Shown: positions 1 through 8,575 of the stretch, in pieces
Layout of the letters: each line of letters opens with the position of its first letter
Numbering within the stretch: the first letter of the stretch is position 1
Source of the DNA: JAAGZL01 sp050290785
GTDB taxonomy: Bacteria > Pseudomonadota > Gammaproteobacteria > Chromatiales > Chromatiaceae
Direction: 5' to 3'
Assembly: GCA_050290785.1 (NCBI GenBank)
Contig: JBNKIR010000054.1
Location: 1 to 64,000 of the forward strand
Length of the DNA: 64,000 nt
Made by a program: the position numbers and the translations under genes
The notes under the pieces: generated by a model
Databases searched by the model: none
Seen by the model: only the letters and a program-made list of their open reading frames with translations
What the model was told of the DNA's origin: nothing

Positions 1-2
1 TT

Positions 3-590
3 ATCCGCAACGGTGATCCTAAGCGCGATGCCTGCTGGATGGAACGGTCCGCCTGGTGGGTAGTGGATGATGGGTTGGAGCAGATAGCACGTCTTCGCGA
101 TGACCACCCGGAGTTGAATTTGATCCCGCGCCTTAGTGTCTCGCGGGCCCAAATGAGTTATCGCTTTTCAGGTCGAGCTGTGGGCGAAGGCTTCTCTTTT
201 TATATTCCGGATACGGCGGCGATAAACGGGTGGCAGGTGGATGGCACCGAATACTCACTGCATGAGGCCGTGACCAGGGCGATGGAGCTGGGTCTTAGCT
301 CCTTGTGGCTGGATTCGCCGGAGGCCGAGCTACGCGGTGACGGCCTGGAGTTGGATCTGTTGGACAAGGTGCGCGCTGGCCCGCTGGATATCTGGCTCTC
401 TGGCGGCGCCTCAGAACCGAGACATCTGCATAATCTCGCGAAGATAGGTGTAGCCACTGCAGTGGTGGTGGATGAAGGCCTGGTGCGGGCCTCTTCGGTG
501 CAAACGCTGAAAGAAGCCATGACTCTGCAAGCCCCAGTGCCGGAGGCGGTCCCCATGCACTTCGAGCGGCAACCGATACAGGCGGGATAG
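3..590 (+). CDS. HisA/HisF-like TIM-barrel protein, 5' partial
   Basis: The reading frame is open from the window edge, so the N-terminus is missing and the first visible ATG at 39 is probably internal. About 195 residues remain. The second half reads like the C-terminal half of a HisA/HisF-type (beta/alpha)8 barrel: a segment AMELGLSSLWLDSP, then a GPLDIWLSGGAS strand-loop resembling the phosphate-binding SGG motif, then a LAKIGVATAVV segment. The specific enzyme is not recognised, and it need not be a histidine biosynthesis enzyme because no other his gene is near. The stop codon overlaps the GTG start of the rhodanese gene by one base, which suggests co-transcription with the rhodanese and cytochrome genes. 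Family assignment is inference from pattern only. Confidence 0.45.
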   Translation: MRNGDPKRDACWMERSAWWVVDDGLEQIARLRDDHPELNLIPRLSVSRAQMSYRFSGRAVGEGFSFYIPDTAAINGWQVDGTEYSLHEAVTRAMELGLSSLWLDSPEAELRGDGLELDLLDKVRAGPLDIWLSGGASEPRHLHNLAKIGVATAVVVDEGLVRASSVQTLKEAMTLQAPVPEAVPMHFERQPIQAG

Positions 591-1069
591 TGCAAGTTAG
601 GCCGAGATTTTCCCTGTTCATCTTTATATCTCTTGTCCTACTTGTGCCACTGTATCTGCTGGCTGATCCGGTAAGGATATCTGCTGAAAGGCTGCAGCTC
701 TGGGTGGATGGCACGGATCCTCCGCTGGTGTTGGATGTGCGTGGCAAGGAGTACTATAGAAAAGGTACCTTGCCGGGTGCGGTCAATGCCGGACGTGATC
801 CTTTGGGTTATCTGCCGGGTAATGGCAAAGAGCCGGTGGTCCTGGTCGTGCCGCGCGCAGCGGACAGCAGGTTTATAGAGGCATGGCGGCATCGGTTGGC
901 GGATGCCGGTCATAAGGTGTGGATCCTGGACTCCGGGTTCGATGCTTGGAAGGCGCTTGGCGGCACTGTTGTAACACCGGATGTCATCTATACCGAACCG
1001 GGACGGGTCCCTTTCGTTATCCCGAAGGGACTGTGTGAAAGAAACGATCCGGCACATATCTATAAATGA
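590..1069 (+). CDS. Exported rhodanese-like protein lacking the catalytic cysteine
   Basis: This 159-residue protein starts with GTG. It has an N-terminal hydrophobic segment (about residues 7-25) that would export or anchor it, followed by one rhodanese fold. Recognisable pieces are LVLDVRGKEYY, GTLPGAVNA and, near the end, LDSGFDAWKALGG. The strand that normally leads into the active-site loop (C-x-x-G-x-R) reads VVLVVPRAADS, so the sulfur-carrying cysteine is replaced by proline. The domain is therefore probably a binding or structural module rather than a sulfurtransferase. A single cysteine lies near the C-terminus (KGLCER). The gene overlaps the upstream gene by 1 nt and the downstream multihaem cytochrome by 4 nt (ATGA), so it probably works with a periplasmic redox protein. 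Confidence 0.75.
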   Translation: MQVRPRFSLFIFISLVLLVPLYLLADPVRISAERLQLWVDGTDPPLVLDVRGKEYYRKGTLPGAVNAGRDPLGYLPGNGKEPVVLVVPRAADSRFIEAWRHRLADAGHKVWILDSGFDAWKALGGTVVTPDVIYTEPGRVPFVIPKGLCERNDPAHIYK

Positions 1070-1914
1070 GGAGATTGGCTTTGTTGTGCGCGATGATGTT
1101 GCTGATTGCGGCGACAGATGCCCTTTCATCTGAATCGGAAAGGCCTGAGACCTGTGTCGATTGCCACAAGAAGGCACAGGATGAGTTCAAGCACAGCCGT
1201 ATGGCGGTTGCGGCACAGACCATGACGTTTATCAAAGAATGGCAAGCTAAGGGCAAAGATAAAAAATGTCTCAACTGTCATGCGCCCAGTGGCGGAGATG
1301 GTGTGGCCTGTATCGATTGCCACGATAGTGGTGAACATCCTTATCCTAATCTGAAGATACCGCAGGTATGCGCCCGTTGTCATGATGCCCCGGGTGAGGT
1401 GACCGTACGTAGCTATCAGGGTTCGCCTGCCGCCAGACAGGGGAAGGACTGTCTTGACTGTCATCTGCAGGGTGAACGCAGTGGACACGATTTCACAGGA
1501 CCGTCGAGACCGGGATTTTTGCGGAATGTGACCAGCCTGAATATATCAATGCGGGATGATGAAGACGGACTCACGGCATTGATACTGGTTAGACACAACG
1601 CGGGACATGCCTTGCCTGGAGGGACTACCGGTCGCGCCGTTTGGTTGCTGGTGGAGGAGATGGATAGAGAAGGTGAGTTGATCAATAAAACCAGGTTTCG
1701 ATTTGGCTGGCAGCATGATTCGAATAATGACTGGCAGAACCAGACGTTGCCTCCGGGATCGGGAAAGGTGGTCGAGGTGCCTATGTCTGGGAGCGAAATC
1801 TCAGGTACAGTGCATGCAACTCTGATCTATCGTTTTCAACCAGGTGGACTGGAACGACCTGATCCGGATCAGGTGATATTGGCTCGAGCACATTTTGATT
1901 TGCCGAAAGATTAG
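1066..1914 (+). CDS. Periplasmic pentahaem cytochrome c
   Basis: The 282-residue product begins with a signal peptide (about residues 1-20). Five CxxCH haem c motifs follow at residues 30-34, 68-72, 82-86, 102-106 and 129-133. A C-terminal half of about 140 residues has no haem motifs and looks beta-rich. Haem spacing in the first half resembles the cytochrome c554/NapC-NrfH-like multihaem group, but the exact family is not recognised. The role is inferred to be periplasmic electron transfer, perhaps to or from a sulfur or nitrogen compound. It is translationally coupled to the degenerate rhodanese upstream. A periplasmic-ligand two-component system starts 62 bp downstream and may respond to the same substrate. 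Confidence 0.8.
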   Translation: MRRLALLCAMMLLIAATDALSSESERPETCVDCHKKAQDEFKHSRMAVAAQTMTFIKEWQAKGKDKKCLNCHAPSGGDGVACIDCHDSGEHPYPNLKIPQVCARCHDAPGEVTVRSYQGSPAARQGKDCLDCHLQGERSGHDFTGPSRPGFLRNVTSLNISMRDDEDGLTALILVRHNAGHALPGGTTGRAVWLLVEEMDREGELINKTRFRFGWQHDSNNDWQNQTLPPGSGKVVEVPMSGSEISGTVHATLIYRFQPGGLERPDPDQVILARAHFDLPKD

Positions 1915-1976
1915 AAGGAAAGGGTGTTCTCTATTAAGCTATCATCTTATCAAGGTTTTCTTTCCTAGGCGCAGCT

Positions 1977-2885
1977 ATGCGGTGTTGGCGATTTGACAGC
2001 AAAAGGTATTACTGGCTTGTGGTTCTGTCAGCTTGCTTATGGCTGCATATTTCTCATGTCTCCGCTGCAGAGAATGGACAAAAGGGCATACGCATCGGCC
2101 TGACGCCTGTGATACTGACCGATCAGACAGCATTTCTGAATGATTGGCAAAGGTATTTATCTAAACGTTTTGGCCGTCCGGTGGAGTTCGTGCAGCGACA
2201 GACATATCGAGAGATAGTTGAATTGCTATCTGGCGGCGATCTGGATGCGGCATGGTTATGTGGTTATCCCTATGTGCAGCATCGCGACGAGTTTGCACTA
2301 CTGGTGGTTCCAATGTTTCAAGGTAAGGTCACCTACCATTCATATCTGATAGTGCCGGAATCAAATCATGAGACTAAAGGTCTGACCGATCTAAAAGGTA
2401 AGGTCTTTGCCTATTCAGACCCGGATTCCAATTCCGGTTATCTTTATCCGCAGGTGGAATTGATTCGTCTTGGTTTTATACCCAGGTACTTTTTTTCCAG
2501 GACATTTTTTACCTGGTCACACCGTGATGTAGTAAAGGCGGTTGCGGATGGTGTCGCCCACGCCGGTGCGGTGGATAGCTATGTGTGGGAGACCCTTGCA
2601 GAGAATGAGCCGGAATTGGTTGGACGCACCCGCGTGGTGTCAAAGTCTCCCGCCTTCGGTTTTCCGCCATTGGTTATTCGACGAAATGTACCCGCAAAAA
2701 GATCAGATGAATTACGTCGTGCCTTCATTGGTATGAGTGAGGATACGGAAGGCATGGCATTGCTGAAGCGACTCAATCTGGACGGCTTTGCCACAGAGCC
2801 GGATTCTATCTACGACAGCATCGAGACAGCGGCTAATCTATTGGAGGCATCGGGTGAGGCTAGGCGATATCAGCTACCGCATTAA
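1977..2885 (+). CDS. PhnD-type periplasmic substrate-binding protein
   Basis: The 302-residue protein has an N-terminal signal segment (about residues 1-31, ending in a VSA cleavage-like site). The rest is a type-2 periplasmic binding fold of the phosphate/phosphite/phosphonate (PhnD) family: a GLTPV strand, a long region with DAAWLCGYPYVQ, and a KGKVFAYSDPDSNSGYL hinge segment. There is no ABC permease or ATPase beside it. Instead it overlaps a sensor histidine kinase, so it is best read as the ligand-sensing subunit of a signalling system, as in TtrS, where a PhnD-like domain is fused to the kinase. The ligand is unknown; a sulfur oxyanion is possible given the genome context, but phosphonates cannot be excluded. 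Confidence 0.8.
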   Translation: MRCWRFDSKRYYWLVVLSACLWLHISHVSAAENGQKGIRIGLTPVILTDQTAFLNDWQRYLSKRFGRPVEFVQRQTYREIVELLSGGDLDAAWLCGYPYVQHRDEFALLVVPMFQGKVTYHSYLIVPESNHETKGLTDLKGKVFAYSDPDSNSGYLYPQVELIRLGFIPRYFFSRTFFTWSHRDVVKAVADGVAHAGAVDSYVWETLAENEPELVGRTRVVSKSPAFGFPPLVIRRNVPAKRSDELRRAFIGMSEDTEGMALLKRLNLDGFATEPDSIYDSIETAANLLEASGEARRYQLPH

Positions 2886-4305
2886 GGTCCCATTGACTAT
2901 CACGGCGGTGATACTGATTACCGTCAGCGTTGTCACCTTGGCGCTTACCTGGCGTGCCTATGAAGATCTTCGTCAGGATGTATTTCACAACGCGGTGGAG
3001 ATTGGCAGCGTACTTTCTAATAGTCTTCCAGATACCCTGTTGCGCGATGATCTTTGGAGCGCCTATAGACTGGTGCAGGCAGCTGAGGGATGGTCGGATA
3101 ATGCCTCTTCAAGATTGTTAGCGGTGGTAGACCGGAATGGGCGGATCTATGTCTCCAACAAACCGAAAGAGTTATCGGTTACAACGCCGTTGCGTGAACA
3201 TGGTGCGGAACTGGCGCGTGTAGAGGCCGAGGTGTTGCGTCTGACCGGGAACACCAATCCTCGTCCTTATGAACATCCAGATGATCAACGTCTGTATGTC
3301 ATTCTACCCATGTTGAGCGACGGTGTGGCTATTGGCACTCTGATCGTTGGTTATGACCGGTCGTTGTTTTTGCCGCGGTTTAATGCCATCGTCAAGCGCG
3401 TTATATATTCAGCACTGGCAGTCACCGCATTGTTGTTGCCACTTGGTTGGTTTCTGGGAAATCGTATGGTTACGCCGCTGGGGCAGTTGGCCAATTGCAT
3501 GGGAAAGGTGGGTAGGCTCGAGCCGGGGGAGATCAACTGTACCCTGCGTCAGGGAAATGATGAAATCGGCCGGTTGGGCATAAGTTTCCAGCAGATGCTG
3601 GGCGAGCTGGTGGAAAAGGAGCAGATAGAGAAGAAGATGCTCGCTTCCGAGCGCCTGGCTGCAGTGGGAAGACTGGCAGCAGGCGTGGCCCACGAGATCA
3701 ATAATCCGTTGGGTGGAATGCTGAATGCACTTAACACATTCAAGCGCTACAGCGATACCGACGACCTGGGGCGGGAGACCCTGGCCTTGTTGGAGCGTGG
3801 TTTGCATCAGATTCGAGAGACGGTAGCGGCCCTACTGGTTGAGGCCAATCCCAAGAGCCATCAGTTGACCACGAACGATATCGATGATGTGCGTACCCTC
3901 CTGTTATCAGACATCAATAGCAAGCAGATTCGGTTGGATTGGCGCAATGAAATCTATAAACCAATCCCGTTGCCTTCCACGCCGATAAGACAGATTCTGA
4001 TCAATCTTTCATTCAATGCCGTGCAAGCGACAGAAGAACGTGGGATGATCAAGTGTAGAGTCAGAGTCGATAACGGTATCCTTTCCATGTTGGTGCAAAA
4101 TGAGGGCGCTGAAATACCAAAAGAGCGGCTGAGTCGTTTGTTTGAGCCTTTCACAGAGAATGCCGTTGGCAACGGATTGGGACTTTGGGTAACCTATCAG
4201 CTGATTCAGCAACTTAAAGGCCGCATCGATGTTCAACATGAGAGCGGAATGACAACCTTTATCGTTGATCTGCCACTTGCAGGCCATGAGGAGAGAATCG
4301 AATGA
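2854..4305 (+). CDS. Membrane sensor histidine kinase
   Basis: The start chosen is GTG at 2854, preceded at 6 nt spacing by GGAGG (2843-2847); the earlier ATG at 2788 has no such site. This gives 484 residues and a 32-bp overlap with the binding-protein gene. The protein has a first transmembrane helix near residues 12-33, an extracytoplasmic domain of about 150 residues, a second helix (ALAVTALLLPLGWFLG) and a HAMP region. The dimerisation box AAGVAHEINNPLGG follows with the phospho-accepting His280. A HATPase domain has the N box NLSFNAVQAT and the G2-type motif NGLGLWV. It is inferred to autophosphorylate when the PhnD-like protein reports its ligand, and to pass phosphate to the regulator encoded next. 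Confidence 0.9.
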   Translation: MRLGDISYRIKVPLTITAVILITVSVVTLALTWRAYEDLRQDVFHNAVEIGSVLSNSLPDTLLRDDLWSAYRLVQAAEGWSDNASSRLLAVVDRNGRIYVSNKPKELSVTTPLREHGAELARVEAEVLRLTGNTNPRPYEHPDDQRLYVILPMLSDGVAIGTLIVGYDRSLFLPRFNAIVKRVIYSALAVTALLLPLGWFLGNRMVTPLGQLANCMGKVGRLEPGEINCTLRQGNDEIGRLGISFQQMLGELVEKEQIEKKMLASERLAAVGRLAAGVAHEINNPLGGMLNALNTFKRYSDTDDLGRETLALLERGLHQIRETVAALLVEANPKSHQLTTNDIDDVRTLLLSDINSKQIRLDWRNEIYKPIPLPSTPIRQILINLSFNAVQATEERGMIKCRVRVDNGILSMLVQNEGAEIPKERLSRLFEPFTENAVGNGLGLWVTYQLIQQLKGRIDVQHESGMTTFIVDLPLAGHEERIE

Positions 4306-5621
4306 TGCAGCGTCTATGTCTGGTTGAAGATGACGACATAATGCGTGCTTCGTTGTGCCAACGATTCAAGATCGAGCATATTCCCTGTGATTGCTTTAAT
4401 AACGGTACGGATGCGCTCTCTTCCTTAAATACACATTCCTATGCGGCCCTGATCTCTGATATACGCCTTCCCGACCTGGATGGTGAAGAGTTATATGGCA
4501 ATCTGTTGCATGGTGACAGCTCGCCTCCGCCAACCGTTTTTATCACCGGTTACGGTACCGTTGATCAGGCGGTGCGTCTGCTTAAGCTCGGCGCCAATGA
4601 CTATATTACCAAACCGTTCGACATAGATGAGTTGTTGATCAAGATACGACAGCTGGCCCCATCTTTGTTTGGTGACTTGGAAGAAGAGGGCGATGAACTT
4701 GGTGTTTCATCGCAGATGCACAAAGTGAAGGCGGTGTTGAACCGTTTTGCCGACCATGATGTGGATGTGTTGATCACGGGAGAAACCGGCGTGGGCAAGG
4801 AATATGCGGCGCGCTATCTGGCAAAACGCATAGATGCAACTGGTCAGAAACCGTTTATCGCCTTGAACTGCGCGGCCCTGCCGAAAGACCTGTTGGAGGC
4901 GGAGCTGTTCGGCCATGAAAAAGGCGCCTTTACAGGAGCCACTCGTGCGCGCCGTGGGGTGTTCGAGCAAGCGCATGGAGGAATTCTATTTCTTGATGAA
5001 GTAGGTGAGACCTCACCGAGAATGCAGGCCAAGTTGCTGCGGACCATTCAGGAGCGGGTAGTGCAGCGTATCGGCAGTGAAGAGAATATACCAATCGATG
5101 TGCGTCTGATATATGCCACAAATCGCGACCTGAAGGAGATGGTGTCCCGTGGTGTTTTTAGAGAGGATCTATACTTCAGGATCAATGTAGCCCATGTCAA
5201 TATACCACCGCTTCGGGAGCGCAAAGAGGATATAGGTTGGCTCGCGCACAAAATCGTGGATCGATTCTCCCGTAAACGAGGTGATAGGCGATTGCTTCTG
5301 CCTGCAACTGAGCGCTATCTTGAACAACAAAATTGGCCTGGAAATTTGCGTGAATTGGCCAATGCTGTTGAGCGTGCCTGTATTCTCTCTCCGCAGGAGG
5401 TATTGGGTCCGCGTGAATTCACCGGTGTAGACGATGGTGATAGCAGTGTAGAGGAGCATTTGCATCTTAAAGAGGCAATGGAGCATTATGAAAAAAGCTT
5501 ATTGTATGAATCTCTGGAACTACATGAATGGCGTATTTTAGAAACAGCGCAAAGCCTGGGTATCAGCCGTAAGAGCCTGTGGGAGAAGATGCGGCGTTAT
5601 GGGATTGAATCGCCAACATGA
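4302..5621 (+). CDS. Sigma-54-dependent response regulator (NtrC family)
   Basis: The 439-residue protein has the three classical NtrC-type parts. The receiver domain (about 1-120) carries acidic residues VEDDD near the N-terminus, the phosphorylation site Asp53 in ISDIRLPD, and the conserved lysine in TKPFD. The AAA+ domain has Walker A GETGVGKE at 160-167, the sigma-54 contact motif GAFTGA at 208-213, and Walker B ILFLDE. The C-terminal Fis-type helix-turn-helix is around SLGISRKSLWEKMRRYGI. The ATG overlaps the kinase stop by 4 nt, so the two form one unit. Targets are not evident: I found no clear -24/-12 promoter in the neighbouring intergenic DNA. Confidence 0.93.
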   Translation: MMQRLCLVEDDDIMRASLCQRFKIEHIPCDCFNNGTDALSSLNTHSYAALISDIRLPDLDGEELYGNLLHGDSSPPPTVFITGYGTVDQAVRLLKLGANDYITKPFDIDELLIKIRQLAPSLFGDLEEEGDELGVSSQMHKVKAVLNRFADHDVDVLITGETGVGKEYAARYLAKRIDATGQKPFIALNCAALPKDLLEAELFGHEKGAFTGATRARRGVFEQAHGGILFLDEVGETSPRMQAKLLRTIQERVVQRIGSEENIPIDVRLIYATNRDLKEMVSRGVFREDLYFRINVAHVNIPPLRERKEDIGWLAHKIVDRFSRKRGDRRLLLPATERYLEQQNWPGNLRELANAVERACILSPQEVLGPREFTGVDDGDSSVEEHLHLKEAMEHYEKSLLYESLELHEWRILETAQSLGISRKSLWEKMRRYGIESPT

Positions 5622-5725
5622 GACTAGCAAGCTCCAATGCCATGCCATTTAAATGCCTGGTATTTGGGAAGTTGCATGCAGCCGTGGAAGAAGGTCGAAT
5701 CACTCTTTGTACGTGATCATGGACC

Positions 5726-6193
5726 CTATGCCGGCTTAAATACCATCCAGTAGATATTGCCAAGAGGTAATAGGACAGCTACAACTCCAAATTGATACCA
5801 ATACTTATTCAGTTTCCAGTATATGTCAGGTATCGCGTGTCCGTACGTAAATTCCCTGGCCAGTTTTGCCTGTTTTATTTGAACAGGCACCAGAATAAAG
5901 ATCCAGATCAATCCGGACAGAATGAACAATATCCTACCCCAGGCAACCCATGTTATGGACCATGAATCCTGCATCATGAAATAGGAGATATAATCGCCGC
6001 TTGCAACGATCAGAATGGCGCCAGGCAGGGTAAATATAAAATCGGTCAAAGTAACCTGCCGTTGAGCGAACGCCACAACCATAGGGTTGTTGGTGCGGTT
6101 GGCCATAGATTTCCACCATGCGGTAACCGTTATGTTGCCCAAAAGCAGTACAGCTCCCAGAATGTGTAGCGATTTCAAGAGGTCATAGCTCAC
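5726..6193 (-). CDS. DUF2269 integral membrane protein
   Basis: The 155-residue protein is strongly hydrophobic with four likely transmembrane helices. It matches the DUF2269 family by its N-terminal LKSLHILGAVLLLGN signature and a later GRILFILSGLIW helix. The biochemical function of the family is not known to me. It lies just downstream of a Crp/Fnr-type regulator on the same strand, 64 bp away, and converges on the response-regulator gene. A GGAGA ribosome-binding sequence precedes the ATG. The intervening spacer carries a small inverted repeat that could be an operator. Confidence 0.75.
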   Translation of the reverse strand: MSYDLLKSLHILGAVLLLGNITVTAWWKSMANRTNNPMVVAFAQRQVTLTDFIFTLPGAILIVASGDYISYFMMQDSWSITWVAWGRILFILSGLIWIFILVPVQIKQAKLAREFTYGHAIPDIYWKLNKYWYQFGVVAVLLPLGNIYWMVFKPA

Positions 6194-6228
6194 GATTTCT
6201 CTCCTATCTATGGATGGTCAGAAGGTGA

Positions 6229-6245
6229 GCCATAGTAATTATGGC
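6229..6245. repeat. Short inverted repeat between DUF2269 and Crp/Fnr-like genes
   Basis: Arms GCCATA and TATGGC of 6 bp are separated by GTAAT. The site sits between the regulator stop and the DUF2269 start. It could be an operator or processing hairpin, but arms this short can occur by chance. Confidence 0.3.
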
Positions 6246-6257
6246 CGATGATGCCAG

Positions 6258-6875
6258 TCATTCACATTTGGTAATTTCTATCTCTTTCTTTATCCGGCTG
6301 AGTGACTGAGGTGTTATCCCTAAATAGGATGCTACGTAATATTGCGGCACAATGTCTAAAAACGACGGGCTTTCACTCATTAAGGCCATATAGCGTTCTT
6401 TTGCGGATTTGGTGAGTAGTGACAATGTTCGGTGGTGTGTGGAGTAGTACGCCGCATCCGATATGATACGCCCAAGGTTAGCCCAGTAGTGGCTGTCTGA
6501 ATATAGTGAGTTGGCGTCTGTCGCCTTAATCGCCACCACAGTTGTATCTTCCAGGGACTCAAAGGTGAGTTCGCTGGGTTCTGAGCGCACGAAGCTTGCA
6601 TAATCTACGATGAATAGATTCTTTATGTTTGACTCAGGTGCGTTGTAATGGATCGACCAGGTAAAATCCCTGCCTTCGGTATCAATCAAATATGATCTTG
6701 CCAGACCATCGCAGAGAAACATTACGCTATCTGATATCTCTCCTTGTGCATATATGATCTCATTTTTGGCATAGTTTTTTATGCTGCACAGAGTGCTGAC
6801 CCTATCCCATTCAGCGTCAGGAATTGGAGAAAGAGAGTCTATATAGTTTTTAAATTGTTCCAGACTTTCGTTCAC
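6258..6875 (-). CDS. Crp/Fnr-family transcriptional regulator
   Basis: The 205-residue protein starts at GTG. The N-terminal two thirds form a cyclic-nucleotide-binding-like beta barrel (segments KNEIIYAQGE and SVMFLCDGLARS). The C-terminal helix-turn-helix is in ASYLGITPQSLSRIKKEI, typical of the Crp/Fnr superfamily. There is no N-terminal cysteine cluster of the FNR type, so an iron-sulfur oxygen sensor is unlikely. The bound effector is unknown. The companion DUF2269 gene downstream is the most likely local target or partner. The stop is followed by the small inverted repeat in the intergenic spacer. Confidence 0.85.
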   Translation of the reverse strand: MNESLEQFKNYIDSLSPIPDAEWDRVSTLCSIKNYAKNEIIYAQGEISDSVMFLCDGLARSYLIDTEGRDFTWSIHYNAPESNIKNLFIVDYASFVRSEPSELTFESLEDTTVVAIKATDANSLYSDSHYWANLGRIISDAAYYSTHHRTLSLLTKSAKERYMALMSESPSFLDIVPQYYVASYLGITPQSLSRIKKEIEITKCE

Positions 6876-6953
6876 TCTTCATTCGTCCTTGTTGTTTCGG
6901 GCGTTCATCAGAGAATGGGATGCGTCGGTAGGTACTTGCAATGGTAGTCGATG

Positions 6954-7247
6954 TTACACCGGCCGCTCAAATCCGGGCGGGAACTTGCCGGAGACGATGT
7001 AGGCGAAGGATATTACGTGGGCGATGGCGACATAGAGTGATTCCGGTATCTCGTCGCCCAGTGGTATCTGACTCAAAAGGGCGGCGAGTTCCGCGTCTCC
7101 ATGCAGTGGTACGCCATACTCCTCGGCCAGGGTGATGATCTGTTCCGCCAATTCGCCACGTCCCTTGGCGGTGATGCGCGGTGCGTTCTCGCCGTCGTAA
7201 AGCAGGGCGACCGCCACATCCGGTTTATTTATATGCTCTTTGCTCAT
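6954..7247 (-). CDS. FlhB C-terminal-domain homologue (FhlB-like)
   Basis: At 97 residues this is only the cytoplasmic C-terminal part of the FlhB/YscU family; the transmembrane half is absent, as in the FhlB/YlqH group. Conserved pieces are VAVALLYDGENAPRITAKG, EEYGVPLHGDAELAALL, and a final IPESLYVAIAHVISF. The self-cleaving NPTH motif of true FlhB is replaced by NKPD, so autoproteolysis is not expected. The ATG overlaps the stop of the FliK-like gene by 4 nt. FlhB and FliK interact during export substrate switching in flagella, so the pairing here suggests an auxiliary role in the same process. No flagellar structural genes occur in the window. Confidence 0.85.
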   Translation of the reverse strand: MSKEHINKPDVAVALLYDGENAPRITAKGRGELAEQIITLAEEYGVPLHGDAELAALLSQIPLGDEIPESLYVAIAHVISFAYIVSGKFPPGFERPV

Positions 7248-8542
7248 GCCTTCTCATCCAGTAGCTGTGTGGGTACCGCCTGCTGTGGTCGTTCCGGCTG
7301 GGCATCTCCATGGCGGGCAAACAGTTTGCCAACACTCAGTCCGGAATCGGCGAAGGCCTGGCCGAGCTCCGTAATGCGTCTGTTTAACAGCTCGGCACTC
7401 TCCGCCCTCTCGGCCAGAAACAGGGTGGAGACCTCATTATCGTGCATGGATATCTTGGCCTTTACCGGCCCCAATGGTTCGATGTTGAAGGTGAGGGTGA
7501 CATACCAGATGGGCTTGGCGTCATCACCGCGGTTTTGTGGTCTTTGCTGTTCCAACTGGATCAGGAAGCTGTCTATATGTTCCTGGTGTCTTATCGGTAC
7601 CTCGAATTGCCATACCTGGCGACCGCTCTCCTCTGTGGGCAGGGATGCCAGTTGATGCATGTGCACCCTGGCCAGACTGCCCTCTGCGTGGCGGAACAGT
7701 ATCTCCAAAAGTTTGATAAAGCCCGATTCCATCTGTGGGGTGGTGGACTGGTTGGCCATGGTTTGCGGTATCGGCAGTTGCTGTTTGTCCGTCTTGAGCA
7801 GCTGGCCGATCTGGAACAGGAGCTGGAGCAGGTCTCCCTTGAAGCTGGAACCAGGAGGTTGTCCGGCCGCCAGTTGCGCCTCCAGGAACAGTCCGTAGCC
7901 CAGGATGGCCTGCCGTAGTTGAGCAGGTGTTATGCTGCCGGAACTGGGTATGGCTGCGGCCAGTACGTTTCTGGCCGCCTGTATCAACTTGGGTCCGAAC
8001 TGGTCAGAAAGGGCAGGCTGGGCCCCACCACCTTTGGTGGCGAGACCCTGTAACAGTTGCAACACCTCCTTGTCGCCAATGCCGGACTTGGGGATAGCGC
8101 CAGTACCCGGCTGGTATGAGAGGGGAGAGGAGGTCTGTTGTGATGCCGGATCTGCCCCCGGTTGCGGCAGGCTGCGCAGGATGTTGCTATATACCGCCTG
8201 GAGATTGGCGTAGAGCCTCTGCATAGGCAGCTGTTTCGGCAGGATCGAGCGCAGTACATCTGTCTGGAAGCTGCGTATCTCCGCCTCCCGGACCAGGCGT
8301 AGTTCCGGCATCTCCCCGGCCTTGACCACATCCAGGGTTATCTTCTGATCTGCGCGCAGGCTCACCTGGGTGCGGGCAATAAACTCAGTGACGCCGATCT
8401 TCAGTTTCACCAGGTTCTGACTGGTGTCGGAAACAACGCTGGCCTGTAGTTGTTGGCCCGGCTGCAGGCCCTTCAGGACCGACGTCACCGATGGCTCAAT
8501 GCTGAGTTTTGGACCGATTGTGAGCTTGGATATGTCCATCAA
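7244..8542 (-). CDS. FliK-like hook-length control domain protein
   Basis: The 432-residue protein has a low-complexity Gln/Pro/Ser-rich middle. Its C-terminal domain resembles FliK (Flg_hook): WYVTLTFNIEPLGPVKAKIS, then a region ending LFLAERAESAELLNRRITEL. FliK measures hook or needle length and switches the flagellar exporter. The gene is followed, with a 4-nt overlap, by an FlhB C-terminal homologue, a pairing also known as ylqG-ylqH in Bacillus. A second FliK-like protein is encoded near 22-23 kb, so this one is probably an accessory paralogue. A sigma-28-like promoter lies 34 bp upstream of its start codon. Confidence 0.8.
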   Translation of the reverse strand: MMDISKLTIGPKLSIEPSVTSVLKGLQPGQQLQASVVSDTSQNLVKLKIGVTEFIARTQVSLRADQKITLDVVKAGEMPELRLVREAEIRSFQTDVLRSILPKQLPMQRLYANLQAVYSNILRSLPQPGADPASQQTSSPLSYQPGTGAIPKSGIGDKEVLQLLQGLATKGGGAQPALSDQFGPKLIQAARNVLAAAIPSSGSITPAQLRQAILGYGLFLEAQLAAGQPPGSSFKGDLLQLLFQIGQLLKTDKQQLPIPQTMANQSTTPQMESGFIKLLEILFRHAEGSLARVHMHQLASLPTEESGRQVWQFEVPIRHQEHIDSFLIQLEQQRPQNRGDDAKPIWYVTLTFNIEPLGPVKAKISMHDNEVSTLFLAERAESAELLNRRITELGQAFADSGLSVGKLFARHGDAQPERPQQAVPTQLLDEKA

Positions 8543-8575
8543 ATATGACTGCGGTGTAATACAAGATATAGAAAC

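Noticed and set aside
1916..1970. AGGAAAG...CTTTCCT repeat between the cytochrome and PhnD-like genes
   Set aside because: The 7-bp arms are separated by almost 40 nt with no further pairing or T-run, so it is not a convincing terminator.
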